From NCBI RefSeq assembly GCF_002015035.1, contig NZ_MUXY01000001.1:613939-677938 (forward strand): a stretch of 64,000 bases of DNA, in the 5' to 3' direction. Every line of letters starts with the position of its first letter. Position 1 is the first letter of the stretch. Shown piece after piece: positions 21,758-32,129 of this stretch. Both the position numbers and the translations under genes were made by a program. Under the pieces are notes generated by a model. It searched no databases, had not been told where the DNA came from, and saw only the letters and a list, made by a program, of their open reading frames with translations. The DNA comes from Haemophilus parahaemolyticus. GTDB lineage: Bacteria; Pseudomonadota; Gammaproteobacteria; Enterobacterales; Pasteurellaceae.

Positions 21758-22597
21758 TTAAAAAAGACGTTGATGTAACGGTGAGACGTTCTGCCCTTTT
21801 GCTACAAAACCAAACACATTCGCAGGTCTTTGAGCAAAAACGGCATTGGCTTCCTCAATACTGTCAAATTCAGCAAAGATACAAGCCCCCGTTCCCGTTA
21901 AACGGAACTGAGCATATTTTACCAATTTTGACATCAATTCTTCAACCTCGAAATAATGATCTCGAACAACTTTTTCGCAATCGTTTTCCCATTTTGTATT
22001 TAATAACACATCCATCGTCCGTTTAGGTGTATTACGGGGCAAATTCGGATCGCGAAAAACTGCAGGGGTTGAAATCGAAACATCAGGCTTTAACACCACA
22101 TACCATTTCTCAGCTGGCTCACAAGGCGTTAGCACCTCTCCAACCCCCTCTGCAAACGCAGCAAAACCTCGTACAAAAATCGGCACATCTGCCCCAAGCG
22201 ACAATCCCATTTCTGCAAGTTGCTCTAGCGAAAGCCCTGTTTGCCATAAATGATTTAACCCGATCAATACAGTTGCGGCATTAGAAGAACCGCCTCCCAC
22301 ACCACCGCCCATTGGCAATTTTTTAGTCAAACGGATTTTCGCACCTTGCTTACAAGCGGTCTTTTCTTGCAACAGTTTTGCAGCACGATAAATTAAATTC
22401 TGCTCTTTCGGCACATCTGGCAGCTCGTCAAGCAAAACAATCTTACCATCATTTGTGGTCTCAAATTCCAATTCATCGCAAAAATCTAAGAATTGAAATA
22501 GCGTTTGCAATTCGTGATAGCCATCCGACCGCTTGCCAGTTACATATAAAAAGAGGTTAAGTTTTGCAGGACTTGGTAATTTCATCTGAGCATTCAT
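21758..22597 (-). CDS. ispE: 4-diphosphocytidyl-2-C-methyl-D-erythritol kinase
   Basis: GHMP kinase of the methylerythritol-phosphate isoprenoid pathway. The 279 residues start [23 protein letters not shown] (PAKLNL is the substrate motif), carry the glycine-rich ATP loop [15 protein letters not shown] near residue 95, and end with [13 protein letters not shown], the third GHMP motif. It sits between lolB (4-base gap) and prs (28-base gap), the same order as in E. coli. Confidence 0.96.
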   Translation of the reverse strand: MNAQMKLPSPAKLNLFLYVTGKRSDGYHELQTLFQFLDFCDELEFETTNDGKIVLLDELPDVPKEQNLIYRAAKLLQEKTACKQGAKIRLTKKLPMGGGVGGGSSNAATVLIGLNHLWQTGLSLEQLAEMGLSLGADVPIFVRGFAAFAEGVGEVLTPCEPAEKWYVVLKPDVSISTPAVFRDPNLPRNTPKRTMDVLLNTKWENDCEKVVRDHYFEVEELMSKLVKYAQFRLTGTGACIFAEFDSIEEANAVFAQRPANVFGFVAKGQNVSPLHQRLF

Positions 22598-22600
22598 TCT

Positions 22601-23233
22601 TTAATACGTCCAATTATCTACCCGAATTTTCAAGGTTTGCGAACCATTTTCGAGCACGATTAATTTAGGTAAATTCGGCTGGCGAGTTTCATCATACGAA
22701 ACATAAGTCACTTTCCAAACCACCCCATTCAGCGGATAACTAAATTGGGCTAATTGGCGTTTTTCATTTACTACATAATTTCCTTCTTTTTCAGGCAAGC
22801 CTTTCAGCCAATAAGCGAACTGATCAATAGGAAATGAAACACCAATAATTTCTTGCATTAACGCATCAATATCACGATCAGAGCGGCTATTCCCTTCACT
22901 ATCTGACACGGTCAAGCCACGTGCATTACGATGTAATTTCAATGATTTACTCGAGAGATTAGACGAAAGCTCTAAACCAAAATTGCTCGCATTTTTGTAT
23001 TGCCAATCAAAATGTGAGGAAAAACGTTCTTCTGGTGAAATATAACCAAACTGCCCTTTCGCTTGGTAACCACTGATTTTTTCAAGCTGAGCAAGATGAG
23101 CTTGCCACTGCGGATCATTATGCGGAATCTGAATGGTAGGATGCTCAATTTGAGTCGGTGCATCCAACACCGATTGACAACCGACAAGAAAAAGCGAAAG
23201 ACTCAACGAGCCAAGAAAAGAAAGTTTTTTCAT
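22601..23233 (-). CDS. lolB: Outer-membrane lipoprotein localisation factor LolB
   Basis: Receives lipoproteins from LolA and inserts them in the outer membrane. The 210-residue precursor starts MKKLSFLGSLSLSLFLVGCQS, a lipoprotein signal with Cys19 in the lipobox LVGC. The mature part has LolB features such as GYQAKGQFGYISPEERFSSHFDWQY and FPIDQFAYWLKGLP. The open frame extends 28 codons upstream, but the signal peptide fixes the start at 23233. First gene of lolB-ispE-prs. Confidence 0.92.
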   Translation of the reverse strand: MKKLSFLGSLSLSLFLVGCQSVLDAPTQIEHPTIQIPHNDPQWQAHLAQLEKISGYQAKGQFGYISPEERFSSHFDWQYKNASNFGLELSSNLSSKSLKLHRNARGLTVSDSEGNSRSDRDIDALMQEIIGVSFPIDQFAYWLKGLPEKEGNYVVNEKRQLAQFSYPLNGVVWKVTYVSYDETRQPNLPKLIVLENGSQTLKIRVDNWTY

Positions 23234-23248
23234 ACTTATCATATAAAT

Positions 23249-23305
23249 AAAGCGGTTTGATTTGAGTAAAATTTCGTAAATTCTACTCGAAATCTCACCG
23301 CTTGT
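23249..23305 (-). repeat. Inverted uptake-signal pair between yafJ and lolB
   Basis: AAGCGGT at 23250-23256 and ACCGCTT at 23297-23303 are the outer arms of a long imperfect inverted repeat with further pairing inside (GATTTgAGTA / TACTcgAAATC). It begins about 24 bases past the yafJ stop and may serve as its terminator. Confidence 0.7.
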
Positions 23306-23328
23306 CTTAATTTTCATTAAGTGAATGA

Positions 23329-24129
23329 CTAAACGTGCGATTGATTATCTGGTAATGTCCCTTCAATCTCTTCCACTAACTCGCCATTTTTAAAAAAGAC
23401 ATAACCGCCATTTTTCATTTTGATCCAATTTTCGTTTTTTGTGAGTGGCTGCGTGGCAATAATAGTCACTTTATCATTTTCTGTGGTGTATTTGCTAAAA
23501 TCGATTTCCACATCATCATCGCGTAATGCCTTGCTAAATGGTGCCTTACGTGTCACATAATAAAGTCTAGTTGAGCAACGAGCAATCATCCAATGCCCGT
23601 TCGACATAATGAAATTAAACACGCCGTGAGTAGCAATATCAGAAGTAATCTCGACTACCGCATCAAAAATGTCTTTCTCGCTCGGCTTTTTATCAAAACG
23701 TTCTCGCAAACGAGAGACAATGCAACAGAATGCCGCTTCCGAGTCTGTCGTACCAATCGGTTGATAATGGCAATCAGCACAAGGTCGAACGCCTTCCACC
23801 GTGCCATTATGAGCAAAAACCCAGTTTTCACCCCACAGTTCGCGAATAAAAGGGTGGGTGTTTTCCAAATTCACATCACCACGTGTTGCCTTACGAATAT
23901 GCGAAATCACGTTAAATGATTTAATTTTATATTGGCTGATTAAATCCGCCATTGGTGAAGAAGCTCCTGGACGGTTATCACGAAAGATACGTACGCCCTT
24001 ACCTTCAAAAAAAGCGATACCAAAACCGTCAGTATGCTGATCAGTTAACCCTGCCCGTCGCCGAAAACCTTCAAAAGAGAAAGTAATATCGGTCGGTGTA
24101 TTACAATTCATTCCTAATAATTGACACAT
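23329..24129 (-). CDS. Class II glutamine amidotransferase, YafJ-like
   Basis: Ntn-hydrolase-fold glutamine amidotransferase. The 266 residues start MCQLLGMNC, so Cys2 becomes the catalytic N-terminal nucleophile after Met removal; this fixes the start at 24129 rather than the open frame to 24186. HIRKATRGDVNLENTHPF, NWVFAHNGTVEGV and GTTDSEAAF are the family motifs. The acceptor domain of larger amidotransferases is missing, so only the glutaminase half is present. The physiological substrate is unclear. E. coli YafJ is about 255 residues. Confidence 0.88.
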   Translation of the reverse strand: MCQLLGMNCNTPTDITFSFEGFRRRAGLTDQHTDGFGIAFFEGKGVRIFRDNRPGASSPMADLISQYKIKSFNVISHIRKATRGDVNLENTHPFIRELWGENWVFAHNGTVEGVRPCADCHYQPIGTTDSEAAFCCIVSRLRERFDKKPSEKDIFDAVVEITSDIATHGVFNFIMSNGHWMIARCSTRLYYVTRKAPFSKALRDDDVEIDFSKYTTENDKVTIIATQPLTKNENWIKMKNGGYVFFKNGELVEEIEGTLPDNQSHV

Positions 24130-24362
24130 AATTCCACTTCTTAAAATATTTCTGAAAATGACACCCCATTTTGGTGAATTATTCAAATGATTTCAATAGG
24201 AATTGATCAAAAAAATTAGAGCTAAAACTTATTTCTTGCTACTTTTTGGAATAAATCCAAGTAATCAATACTTTTTACCATATCTCTGCATTTTTCTATC
24301 AAGAAGTTATAAAATATTCAGCTCTTAGCTTCACTCCGTAATTAGTACAAGAAACCAATTAA

Positions 24363-24458
24363 ATGGTGAAATTGTTTAAATTGAAGCTAGATCTTGAAGT
24401 AGATAAAGAAGCTTATTCTATCATCAAAGCAATGTCTGTAATAGTGAGCATAGAATAA
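24363..24458 (+). CDS. Possible 31-codon ORF
   Basis: ATG to TAA encoding a Lys/Leu-rich peptide (MVKLFKLKLDLEVDKEAY..). The codon use looks protein-like, but there is no clear ribosome site upstream. It may be a remnant of a lost gene. It resembles nothing I recognise. Confidence 0.2.
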   Translation: MVKLFKLKLDLEVDKEAYSIIKAMSVIVSIE

Positions 24459-24473
24459 TGTAGAAGAAATACA

Positions 24474-24506
24474 AAAATGGCTAGATTCTTAAAATCTAGC
24501 CATTTT
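24474..24506 (-). terminator. lptD terminator
   Basis: AAAATGGCTAGATT and AATCTAGCCATTTT form a perfect 14-base-pair stem with a five-base loop directly after the lptD stop; the minus strand continues with TTGTATTT. Confidence 0.88.
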
Positions 24507-24510
24507 CATT

Positions 24511-26859
24511 TTAGTTAATACTGTAAGACTCTGTATAAGGAATCAATCCTCGTTTTAACATTCGGCTCACACCACTTCCGTAGTTTGTGCCAAAGCGTAG
24601 TTCAAAATTAACCCCAAATTTATTGTCGTAAAATAAGTCGTTAATCGTATCGCTTGTTGCGTTTGAAGGTGTTGCAACTAATTTACGAGCAACATAAACA
24701 TTCGCCGTCCAACAACAGGTGTTATAGTTCATAGAGAACTGAGTTTCCATTGGCTTTTTCAAAGCAATATCTTGATAATGACTAAACATTGCGGCAACGT
24801 TATCTGTTAATTCCCAAGCGACTACACCACCAAGCTGTTTAATATCTTGACCATAACGGTTTGTACTTAAGTTTTGGTTAATATAATCACGGCTTGCAAA
24901 GCGATAATTTAATTGGAACAATTTGCTATCGCTTGGTTTATATTGTAATGACATATTCGCCAATGAGGTTTGATTCAAACGTGTATCATATTGATAACTT
25001 CCGTGCCAATTCCATTTACGATGGAATTTCCAGTTTGATTCTAACGCCCACGAAGAAGAACGATTCGCCGTACTATTGCTTGAATTATCATCAATTTTAG
25101 ATGGACTTAAATAGTAAGTTTGCCCTGCACTAAAATTGAATACCTCTGTCCCTGTCTTATCGCTGAAGAATCGTGTTGTTCCACCTGCTGTCACAAGGTT
25201 TGCAGAAGAAATTCGGTCTAAACCACTATAACGACGATCGTTAAACAGGGAGAAATAATCCGTTTGCAATAAAGCAGAATCATAACCTAGCCCTACGCTT
25301 TTATGACGTTTAGAACCGATCTCTGCTTGGTTTTCATATGGGCGATAAATATATTGCACACGAGGCTCAAAGGTTTGGTTATAACCTTTAAAGAACTGTT
25401 TATCTGCCTCAAGTAGCGTTTGGAAATCTAGCTTAATTTGAGGAATAACGCGCGTTACATTTTTCTTCATTTCTTCCGCATTGATATCACTGCCTTTTTG
25501 TTGAATATAGTGTGTTGCGTAAAGTTTAGTTTCCAGATTTAAACTGCCATAGCGATTAGCAAGTGGTGCATTTAATGTTGGTTCTACGTGGAAACGCCAC
25601 GCTTTTGGCATTAGGTTGCTATCATTATCAAAACGAGCAGCTTGCGAGAATAAATGGAAATCAGCAATACCTTTTAATGCATCATTTTTATAATAATTGA
25701 AATCAATTTTAGGTAATACACGGTATGGTCCAACTGAATTTGTAGAAAGATCAAAAGTCTGGAATTTTTTACCTGAAACTGACAAATTATAGTTTGGTTG
25801 ATAGTAGCCTAATCTGAATTGTTGTGTAGCATAACCATCTGTACTGCTACCGTAATCTGAATCAAAATCAGAAAAATAACGACGATCGCTCACTTTAGTG
25901 TAATTCACATTCAAACGCCAATCGCTTAAAAAGCTCATATTATGACGCCAATGTAATAAATAACGCTTACGGCTACCATCACTTGATTGATATTCATCTA
26001 AACGGTCTCTTGCCATATATTCGGTCGCAACTAAGCCTTCACCCAACTTCGTTAAATAACGAAATTCTGGGCTAATTTGCCACCCACGACGAGAATAATA
26101 GGTTGGCGTAAAAGTTGCATCCATATTCGGCGCAATGTTCCAATAAAATGGCTGTGAATAGGTAAAACCATTTTTGCTTGAACGTTCAAAACTTGGAATC
26201 AATAAGCCTGAGCGACGACGATCACCAATAGGGAATTGTAAATAAGGAGAATAAAAAACGGGTACGCCCATCACTTTAAAACGAGCATGCCACATTTCAG
26301 CATACTCATCTTGTACGTGCTGAATCATCTCGTTCGCTTCAATTGACCAAGATTTATCATTCACTAAACACGAAGTAAATGTTGCATTTTTTAATGTACG
26401 AGTTTGGTCATTAAAATGACCGCTTTCCGCCGAGCCTCGCCCTTGCCTACCCACTAATTGATAACTTGTATTGGAAAGATCTGCCTCTTTACTCGTTAAA
26501 TCTACCGCTGCATCACGACCTTCTGCTTGAATGAGGTTATCACGATATTGGTAAGAGCCTTTTAAAAACGCTTTACGAGCTTGCTCACCTTGCTGTTCCA
26601 CACGCACTTCATTGGCAAAAAGCGAACGATTTCCTTGCTTAATATTGACATCACCTGTATAGGTTGCATCCGTCGGCTGATTAATTAATGCATTATCAGC
26701 CTCAATGTAAACTGGTGCTTGGTTCGGATCACCTTTAACCTCTTCACCTTGAAAATGCGGGACGCCTAATAAACATTGCTCTCTTAAATCCGCTGACGCA
26801 ATTTGGCTATAACAAGCCGTAACTACCGCCAGTGAGAGAAGATTGTAACGTTGTTTCAT
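24511..26859 (-). CDS. lptD: LPS-assembly outer-membrane protein LptD
   Basis: Outer-membrane barrel that, with LptE, inserts lipopolysaccharide into the outer leaflet. The 782 residues start with a signal peptide ([23 protein letters not shown]), then the OstA-like jellyroll ([23 protein letters not shown]), then a long C-terminal barrel with [25 protein letters not shown]. Cysteines at DLREQC, FTSCLV and NYNTCCW fit the disulfide pattern of LptD. It is followed by its own terminator and lies 11 bases from the hemN stop, the same strand. Confidence 0.97.
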   Translation of the reverse strand: MKQRYNLLSLAVVTACYSQIASADLREQCLLGVPHFQGEEVKGDPNQAPVYIEADNALINQPTDATYTGDVNIKQGNRSLFANEVRVEQQGEQARKAFLKGSYQYRDNLIQAEGRDAAVDLTSKEADLSNTSYQLVGRQGRGSAESGHFNDQTRTLKNATFTSCLVNDKSWSIEANEMIQHVQDEYAEMWHARFKVMGVPVFYSPYLQFPIGDRRRSGLLIPSFERSSKNGFTYSQPFYWNIAPNMDATFTPTYYSRRGWQISPEFRYLTKLGEGLVATEYMARDRLDEYQSSDGSRKRYLLHWRHNMSFLSDWRLNVNYTKVSDRRYFSDFDSDYGSSTDGYATQQFRLGYYQPNYNLSVSGKKFQTFDLSTNSVGPYRVLPKIDFNYYKNDALKGIADFHLFSQAARFDNDSNLMPKAWRFHVEPTLNAPLANRYGSLNLETKLYATHYIQQKGSDINAEEMKKNVTRVIPQIKLDFQTLLEADKQFFKGYNQTFEPRVQYIYRPYENQAEIGSKRHKSVGLGYDSALLQTDYFSLFNDRRYSGLDRISSANLVTAGGTTRFFSDKTGTEVFNFSAGQTYYLSPSKIDDNSSNSTANRSSSWALESNWKFHRKWNWHGSYQYDTRLNQTSLANMSLQYKPSDSKLFQLNYRFASRDYINQNLSTNRYGQDIKQLGGVVAWELTDNVAAMFSHYQDIALKKPMETQFSMNYNTCCWTANVYVARKLVATPSNATSDTINDLFYDNKFGVNFELRFGTNYGSGVSRMLKRGLIPYTESYSIN

Positions 26860-26870
26860 TCTCGTTTCTC

Positions 26871-28238
26871 TTAAATAATTCTGGAAAACTGTTGTCTTTT
26901 TGCAAGCTGTCTTGAATACACATCAAAGCATAAACAAATATTACGAATCAACAAACGACCTCTTGGTGAAACTAAGATGCTTTTTTCATTAATCTCAAGC
27001 AGACCATCTTTAGCCAATGGCTGTAAATAAGTTAAATCTTCAGCAAAATAGGTATTAAAATCAATACCGTAGGCTTGCTCCAAGCGGTCAAATTCGAGTT
27101 TAAAATTACAAATGAGTGCCTTGATAACATCACGACGAATGCAATCATCTTTAGTTAAGGCTAACCCTTTGCTTAACGCAATACCGGTTTCTTCTACATC
27201 AGCATAATATTGTTTTAACTCTTTTTGGTTTTGTGCATAAGTATCGCCAAGCAAACTGATCGCAGATACTCCCATACCTAATAAATCACACTCTTCTTGC
27301 GTTGTGTAGCCTTGGAAATTACGGTGCAATACGCCATTGGTTTGAGCAATCGCCAGTTCATCATCAGGTTTAGCAAAGTGATCCATCCCGATAAATTTAT
27401 AGCCATTTTCGCCTAAGAACTGAATTGAATTTTGTAAAATCGTCAGTTTAGTTTCTGGTGGTGGCAACATATCATCTTTAATTTTGATCTGTGCTGCAAA
27501 ACGGCTTGGCAGGTGAGCATAGTTAAACACGCTCATACGATCTGGATTTAGCTCCACCACACGTTTTAACGTGTACATAAAACTTTCCACATTCTGTTTT
27601 GGTAAACCGTAAATCAAATCTACATTAGTTGAAACAAAACCAAGCTCTTTCGCACGTTTCATTAAGGCAAAAATAAATGCTTCATCTTGCTCGCGATTGA
27701 CAAGCTCTTGTACTTCTTTATCGAAATCTTGAATCCCCATACTGATACGATTAAAACCAATATGGCGAAGATGATCAAGCATATTCAGCTCAATTTCACG
27801 CGGATCCATTTCGATACTAATTTCCGCATCTGCTTGCACATCAAAATGCGTTCTAAGCAGATTCATTAAGCGAGCAGATTGCTTTTCATCTAAATAAGTT
27901 GGTGTACCGCCACCCCAGTGAATTTGGGTCACTTTACGATTTTTGAAAAGCGGTGCACGAGTTTTAATCTCTTTTTCAAGATAATCTAAATAGAGATCAA
28001 CTTTATGACGATGACGGGTAATTACTTTATTACACGCACAGAAATAGCAAAGTTTATGGCAAAACGGAATGTGCACATAAAGCGAAAGCGGGCGTTCAGG
28101 ATAACGCTCTGCTGCCGCTTTAAAATCTTCATTAGTGTAATTTTCGCTAAATTCCAATGCGGTCGGATATGACGTATAACGCGGACCAGATTGGTTATAT
28201 TTTTGGATAAGGTTTAAATCCCAAATAATTTCTGACAT
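26871..28238 (-). CDS. hemN: Oxygen-independent coproporphyrinogen III oxidase
   Basis: Radical-SAM enzyme making protoporphyrinogen IX for haem without oxygen. The 455 residues carry [18 protein letters not shown] near residue 55-70, holding the CxxxCxxC iron-sulfur ligands, and the upstream [11 protein letters not shown] typical of HemN. The conserved [11 protein letters not shown] and ISMGIQDFD stretches follow. The C-terminal HemN domain is complete. It overlaps the end of the next upstream gene by one base. Confidence 0.96.
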   Translation of the reverse strand: MSEIIWDLNLIQKYNQSGPRYTSYPTALEFSENYTNEDFKAAAERYPERPLSLYVHIPFCHKLCYFCACNKVITRHRHKVDLYLDYLEKEIKTRAPLFKNRKVTQIHWGGGTPTYLDEKQSARLMNLLRTHFDVQADAEISIEMDPREIELNMLDHLRHIGFNRISMGIQDFDKEVQELVNREQDEAFIFALMKRAKELGFVSTNVDLIYGLPKQNVESFMYTLKRVVELNPDRMSVFNYAHLPSRFAAQIKIKDDMLPPPETKLTILQNSIQFLGENGYKFIGMDHFAKPDDELAIAQTNGVLHRNFQGYTTQEECDLLGMGVSAISLLGDTYAQNQKELKQYYADVEETGIALSKGLALTKDDCIRRDVIKALICNFKLEFDRLEQAYGIDFNTYFAEDLTYLQPLAKDGLLEINEKSILVSPRGRLLIRNICLCFDVYSRQLAKRQQFSRII

Positions 28239-28705
28239 TATCGTGCCTTTTTTAAAGTTTTAATTACTTCGATCAATTGACCACATTCTGCTTGGATTTG
28301 CTCAAAAAGCTCAGCTTCTTTTGCTTCACGTGCGAGGTCTTGACGCATACGCTCATTACGTTTCAACGCTTTGCGTTCCTCCAAAATTGCCATATCCTGC
28401 ACTAGCTCATAAAGCTCCCACATGGCAGGATAATTCGACAATTTATGCCCCAACACATCCAACAGCGGTTTTAAACGTAACACACCTTCAGAAGGATTGC
28501 ATTGCTCCGTTCTTACCGCATGAGCAATCACTTCCACGCTTTCAAAAATGCGTTCAAAACGTGCTTTTTGCTCTTTTTCGGCTTGCTTTCTTAACTCTCG
28601 CTCTAAAGCTTGCTGATTTTTCACTTTCGCCCACAAATAGACTGCATAGCCCACCATTGAAAGTAAAATCAACACCGCCAAAATAATGATAAAAAATCTA
28701 ATCAT
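28238..28705 (-). CDS. DUF2489-type membrane-anchored protein
   Basis: The 155-residue protein has one N-terminal membrane segment (MIRFFIIILAVLILLSMVGYAVYLW), then a charged helical stretch rich in Lys/Glu and a helical cytosolic part (KPLLDVLGHKLSNYPAMWELYELVQDMAILEER). It resembles a Pasteurellaceae/enteric family of unknown function (DUF2489 type) from memory. I prefer ATG 28705; the frame is open from a TTG four codons upstream. It lies between yihI and hemN on the same strand. Confidence 0.75.
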   Translation of the reverse strand: MIRFFIIILAVLILLSMVGYAVYLWAKVKNQQALERELRKQAEKEQKARFERIFESVEVIAHAVRTEQCNPSEGVLRLKPLLDVLGHKLSNYPAMWELYELVQDMAILEERKALKRNERMRQDLAREAKEAELFEQIQAECGQLIEVIKTLKKAR

Positions 28706-28728
28706 ATCAACGCTCAATTTACTGCTTA

Positions 28729-29307
28729 CTATTTAAATTGATTAAGATTGATGGTTTCAAATTGACGCAATAAAGCATCACCGTCATCCATCTCTTCATC
28801 TTGAATACCTAAGATTGCCATCAATTCATCAATGCGATCTAAGCACTCATCCACAAATTTCTGATCTTCGGCAGAAAGTACTTTACCCGCATCAAGCTCA
28901 TCTAATAATTGATGCAAGCATTCGTTATTTTCGAGCTGTTCTAATTCCAATTCTGGCGATAAAACTGGTTTGACCTCTTCAGGCAACACAGGTTTAATGA
29001 ATTGACCTTTTTCTGGTTTATTAACAAATTCAACCATCAATGGAATTTTCTTCTTGCTACCAATACGTGGATCTTTAGCCTCTTTTACCACGGCTTTTTT
29101 CTGTTCAGCAGTATCAACATTACGCGAACCTGTTGGTAAGCCTTTATGTTTACGTTTTTTCTTTTCTTCACGTGCTTTTGCATCTAATTCATAGCGAGTA
29201 GGCTTACGGTTTTTACCACCGCTTAGTTTTGGTTGTTCTGGTCTTTTATCTGACTTACGAGTTGGCATAATGTCGGTAAGGCGACGTGTTTTTTTGGTAC
29301 GGCTCAT
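28729..29307 (-). CDS. yihI: Der GTPase-activating protein YihI
   Basis: Regulator of the ribosome-assembly GTPase Der. The 192 residues have a very basic N-terminal half ([37 protein letters not shown]) and an acidic C-terminal half ([35 protein letters not shown]), the two-part layout of YihI. E. coli YihI is about 169 residues. Followed by the DUF2489-type gene and hemN. Confidence 0.88.
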   Translation of the reverse strand: MSRTKKTRRLTDIMPTRKSDKRPEQPKLSGGKNRKPTRYELDAKAREEKKKRKHKGLPTGSRNVDTAEQKKAVVKEAKDPRIGSKKKIPLMVEFVNKPEKGQFIKPVLPEEVKPVLSPELELEQLENNECLHQLLDELDAGKVLSAEDQKFVDECLDRIDELMAILGIQDEEMDDGDALLRQFETINLNQFK

Positions 29308-29483
29308 ATAGCTATCATCTCTCTTCTTTATCTATATATAATAAACGAGTAAGTGGCTTATTTTACTAGGAAAGCAAGTAAGTGAACAGAAAAGATTTAG
29401 CTTCACCTCTTAAAGTTTACATTTTACAACTCATTAACATAAGATTTAATAATTCAAATGATTAAAAAATCTTATAACCTATA

Positions 29484-29512
29484 TTGACAAACGAATTTTA
29501 ATGCGATAACTT
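29484..29512 (+). promoter_or_regulatory. gltS promoter
   Basis: Perfect -35 TTGACA at 29484-29489, then a 17-base spacer and TAACTT at 29507-29512. The leader of about 50 bases ends with AAGAGGAA before the GTG start. Confidence 0.7.
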
Positions 29513-29570
29513 CAAAACTCGTTTTAAAACCGCCTGCTGAAAAGTAGGTTCACTCAAGAGGAACTTTATC

Positions 29571-30788
29571 GTGGAACCAATCGTATTAAATGGCTATCAC
29601 ACGCTAATTGCAGCAACTCTCGTCCTACTTTTAGGACGTTTGCTCGTAAAAAAAATCAAATTCTTGCAGGATTTTAATATCCCCGAAGCAGTTGCAGGTG
29701 GTTTAATCGCTGCTGCTATCATTTTCGCACTTTATCAGTGGTTCGGTTTGTCTTTCCAATTTGAGAAAAGTTTACAAAATGCCTTTATGCTTGTCTTCTT
29801 CTCATCTGTTGGCTTATCAGCAGACTTCTCCCGCTTAAAACAAGGTGGTTTCCCACTTGTGATTTTCCTGGCTATAGTAGGCGTGCTTATCCTTGTACAA
29901 GATGGTGTAGGTGTAGGTTTAGCTTCATTACTTGGCTTAGATCCAAAAATTGGCTTAATCACAGGTTCGATTACTTTAACTGGTGGTCATGGAACAGGAG
30001 CAGCTTGGGCTAAAGTATTTGCGGATAAATATGGCTTACAAGGCGTAATGGAAATGGCAATGGCATCTGCAACTTTCGGTTTAGTGGCAGGTGGTTTAAT
30101 TGGTGGTCCTGTAGCTCGTCGTTTAGTAAATGGCTTAAGACGTGATAAAAAAGTGTCATCTAAACGCGTTGAAACCACTGATGATCAATACGATGGTGAA
30201 ACTTTTGAAGAAAAAGATCATGTTCGTTTTATTACCGCCAGTTCAACCATTGAAACCATGGCATTATTCGCTGCGTGTTTAGCTTTCTCTTCTGTAATGG
30301 CGGCTCAATTTGCCGATTTAGGATTACCGCAATTCGTTTGGGCATTAGGTTTTGGTGTTATCTTACGTAATGTATTAACCAAAGTATTCAAATTCGATAT
30401 GTTCGACCGTGCAATTGATGTATTTGGTAACGCTTCATTAAGTTTATTCTTAGCGATGGCATTAATGAGCATCAAATTATGGGAATTAGCAGGCTTAGCA
30501 GGTCCAATGTTAATCATCTTAGTCGTTCAAACTATCGTTATGATTTTATATGGCTACTTCATCACTTTCCGCATTATGGGTAAAGATTATGATGCTGCAA
30601 TATTAACAGCTGGTCATTGTGGTTTCGGTCTAGGTGCAACACCAACAGCTGTTGCAAATATGCAATCTGTAACACAAACCTTTGGACCTTCGCATAAAGC
30701 TTTCTTAATCGTACCGCTTGTAGGGGCTTTCTTTGTTGATATTATCAACTTATTTGTGATTACTTGGTTTATTAATATGCTAAGTTAG
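29571..30788 (+). CDS. gltS: Sodium/glutamate symporter GltS
   Basis: Inner-membrane Na+-coupled glutamate uptake. The 405 residues have about ten membrane segments and the two reentrant-loop motifs of the family: LITGSITLTGGHGTGAAWA in the first half and AAILTAGHCGFGLGATPTAVANM in the second. E. coli GltS has 401. The start is a GTG, supported by GAGG nine bases before it; no ATG is nearby. Monocistronic with its own promoter and terminator. Confidence 0.96.
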   Translation: MEPIVLNGYHTLIAATLVLLLGRLLVKKIKFLQDFNIPEAVAGGLIAAAIIFALYQWFGLSFQFEKSLQNAFMLVFFSSVGLSADFSRLKQGGFPLVIFLAIVGVLILVQDGVGVGLASLLGLDPKIGLITGSITLTGGHGTGAAWAKVFADKYGLQGVMEMAMASATFGLVAGGLIGGPVARRLVNGLRRDKKVSSKRVETTDDQYDGETFEEKDHVRFITASSTIETMALFAACLAFSSVMAAQFADLGLPQFVWALGFGVILRNVLTKVFKFDMFDRAIDVFGNASLSLFLAMALMSIKLWELAGLAGPMLIILVVQTIVMILYGYFITFRIMGKDYDAAILTAGHCGFGLGATPTAVANMQSVTQTFGPSHKAFLIVPLVGAFFVDIINLFVITWFINMLS

Positions 30789-30806
30789 TCTTAAAATTAT
30801 TATTCT

Positions 30807-30836
30807 TAAAGCTAGGTTAAATCCTAGCTTTTTTAT
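30807..30836 (+). terminator. gltS terminator
   Basis: AAAGCTAGG and CCTAGCTTT with a six-base loop and T run, 19 bases past the gltS stop. Confidence 0.88.
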
Positions 30837-31014
30837 TGACTTGATTTTCTCATAAAGAAGTAGGTACATAAGTACAACAAAATTTATGTTACAATCACTT
30901 CATATAACAATTACATAACACTGTCTCATTTTGATTTACAATCCAAATGACAAAAAATCTACACCTTAACCTGTTGGTAATTTAGTCCAACTGTTGAAAT
31001 GCAGATCATTTCTT

Positions 31015-31554
31015 TTATTTAAAAACAGAACGGTATTGAGGCTTACTTCTCTTTAGTTGGCTAATGAATACTAAAATAAAGAAAAAGCTCAGTACACCAA
31101 ACGCAAAAATTAACCATTGAGGCATAACCCATCCTAACATTTCCCACTGATTTTCACTACAATTGACTGGACCTGGAGCAAAAAGCTGCGGAAGCCACTG
31201 GTCAAAAGGTAGTGTTTGAGGAAAGTCTGGTTTAAATTCACACTGATTCCATGGAGAAGGATTTAGCTGATAATCTGTATGTCGAATTGCAAGAAATAAT
31301 CCTTTAATCGCACTATATCCCCAAAGAAGAATAGCTAAATAACGAACAATTCTAACCCTTGGAGCAATAAGGCCTATTATGCCTGCAAAAAATAGTCCAG
31401 AAATAGCTAAACGTTCATATACACACATCACACAAGGCTGTAATCCCATACCATATTGGAAGTAAAGCCCTGTCGATTCTAATATAAACGCCAGAAATGC
31501 TAATAGTAGCCAAGCAGATCGCTTAAGAGAAAGTTCTTTGAAGAATGTCAGCAT
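31015..31554 (-). CDS. dsbB: Disulfide bond formation protein B
   Basis: Inner-membrane quinone reductase that reoxidises DsbA. The 179 residues have four membrane segments, the first periplasmic redox pair CVMC near residues 41-44 (LQPCVMCVYERL), and the second Cys pair in the second periplasmic loop (NQCEFKPDF..PGPVNCSENQW). Length matches E. coli DsbB (176). Single-gene unit with about 225 unremarkable bases towards gltS. Confidence 0.96.
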   Translation of the reverse strand: MLTFFKELSLKRSAWLLLAFLAFILESTGLYFQYGMGLQPCVMCVYERLAISGLFFAGIIGLIAPRVRIVRYLAILLWGYSAIKGLFLAIRHTDYQLNPSPWNQCEFKPDFPQTLPFDQWLPQLFAPGPVNCSENQWEMLGWVMPQWLIFAFGVLSFFFILVFISQLKRSKPQYRSVFK

Positions 31555-31631
31555 AATTGCTCCTTAACAAATAGATTTTATCCATTGTAACAATTCTTAC
31601 TTTAAAGAACAAAATAAAGCACAACTCTAAT

Positions 31632-31889
31632 TTAATAATATTCATCATTTAATTCATCAAATGCTGAACCAGCATTAAATAAATTTTCTAAAAACTCAGA
31701 AACATCCTGTTTTCCACTTTTACCTAATCCAAAAACAGAAACATCACTCATTGTTGATGATCTCACTCTAACAATAGCCTGAGGAAATTCACCTTGCACT
31801 TCTTCTTGCACAATTTCCAATAAACGATTGAATTTATGCTCTTTCATTTTTGCAGAATTAAATAAACGAATATCAATGGTAGCTTGCAT
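31632..31889 (-). CDS. DinI-like SOS-response protein
   Basis: The 85-residue product (MQATIDIRLFNSAKMKEHKFN..) aligns by eye with the DinI family: an N-terminal strand, a helix, the RVRSSTMSDVSVFGLGKSGKQDV core, and an acidic C-terminal helix (FLENLFNAGSAFDELNDEYY). DinI modulates RecA filaments. The start at 31889 has GAGGTG four bases before it; 24 upstream codons are open but implausible. A consensus-like promoter with a LexA-type half site supports SOS control. Confidence 0.75.
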   Translation of the reverse strand: MQATIDIRLFNSAKMKEHKFNRLLEIVQEEVQGEFPQAIVRVRSSTMSDVSVFGLGKSGKQDVSEFLENLFNAGSAFDELNDEYY

Positions 31890-31917
31890 GGAACACCTCA
31901 TTATCTGAATATAAAAC

Positions 31918-31937
31918 AAGTAAATATATATACAGTA
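31918..31937 (-). promoter_or_regulatory. LexA-like box
   Basis: On the minus strand TACTGTATATATATTTACTT matches the left 14 positions of the E. coli SOS box perfectly, while the right arm is poor. It overlaps the -10 of the DinI-like gene promoter. Confidence 0.5.
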
Positions 31938-31961
31938 TATATTAACTATTTTAACTGTCAA
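31934..31961 (-). promoter_or_regulatory. Promoter of the DinI-like gene
   Basis: TTGACA at 31956-31961 and TATACT at 31934-31939, 16 bases apart on the minus strand. Confidence 0.7.
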
Positions 31962-32129
31962 TATATTCAGTGGTAGAAATAACGTTTCCCATCTTATTCC
32001 ATTTAGCTATAAAAAAGAACAAAATATTTCTATTTTCCTCGTATGAGAAAAGCGTCTAATCACGCCAAATTTTCTGAAAAAGAATTGAAATGTTATTTCT
32101 TATTTTAGGGTTAATCAGATTTTCCATTT

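Larger units (their letters stand above)
24130..24510. other. Intergenic region between yafJ and lptD
   Basis: AT-rich. Contains the yafJ promoter side, a possible short ORF at 24363-24458, and the lptD terminator at the right. No RNA gene or repeat was seen. Confidence 0.5.
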
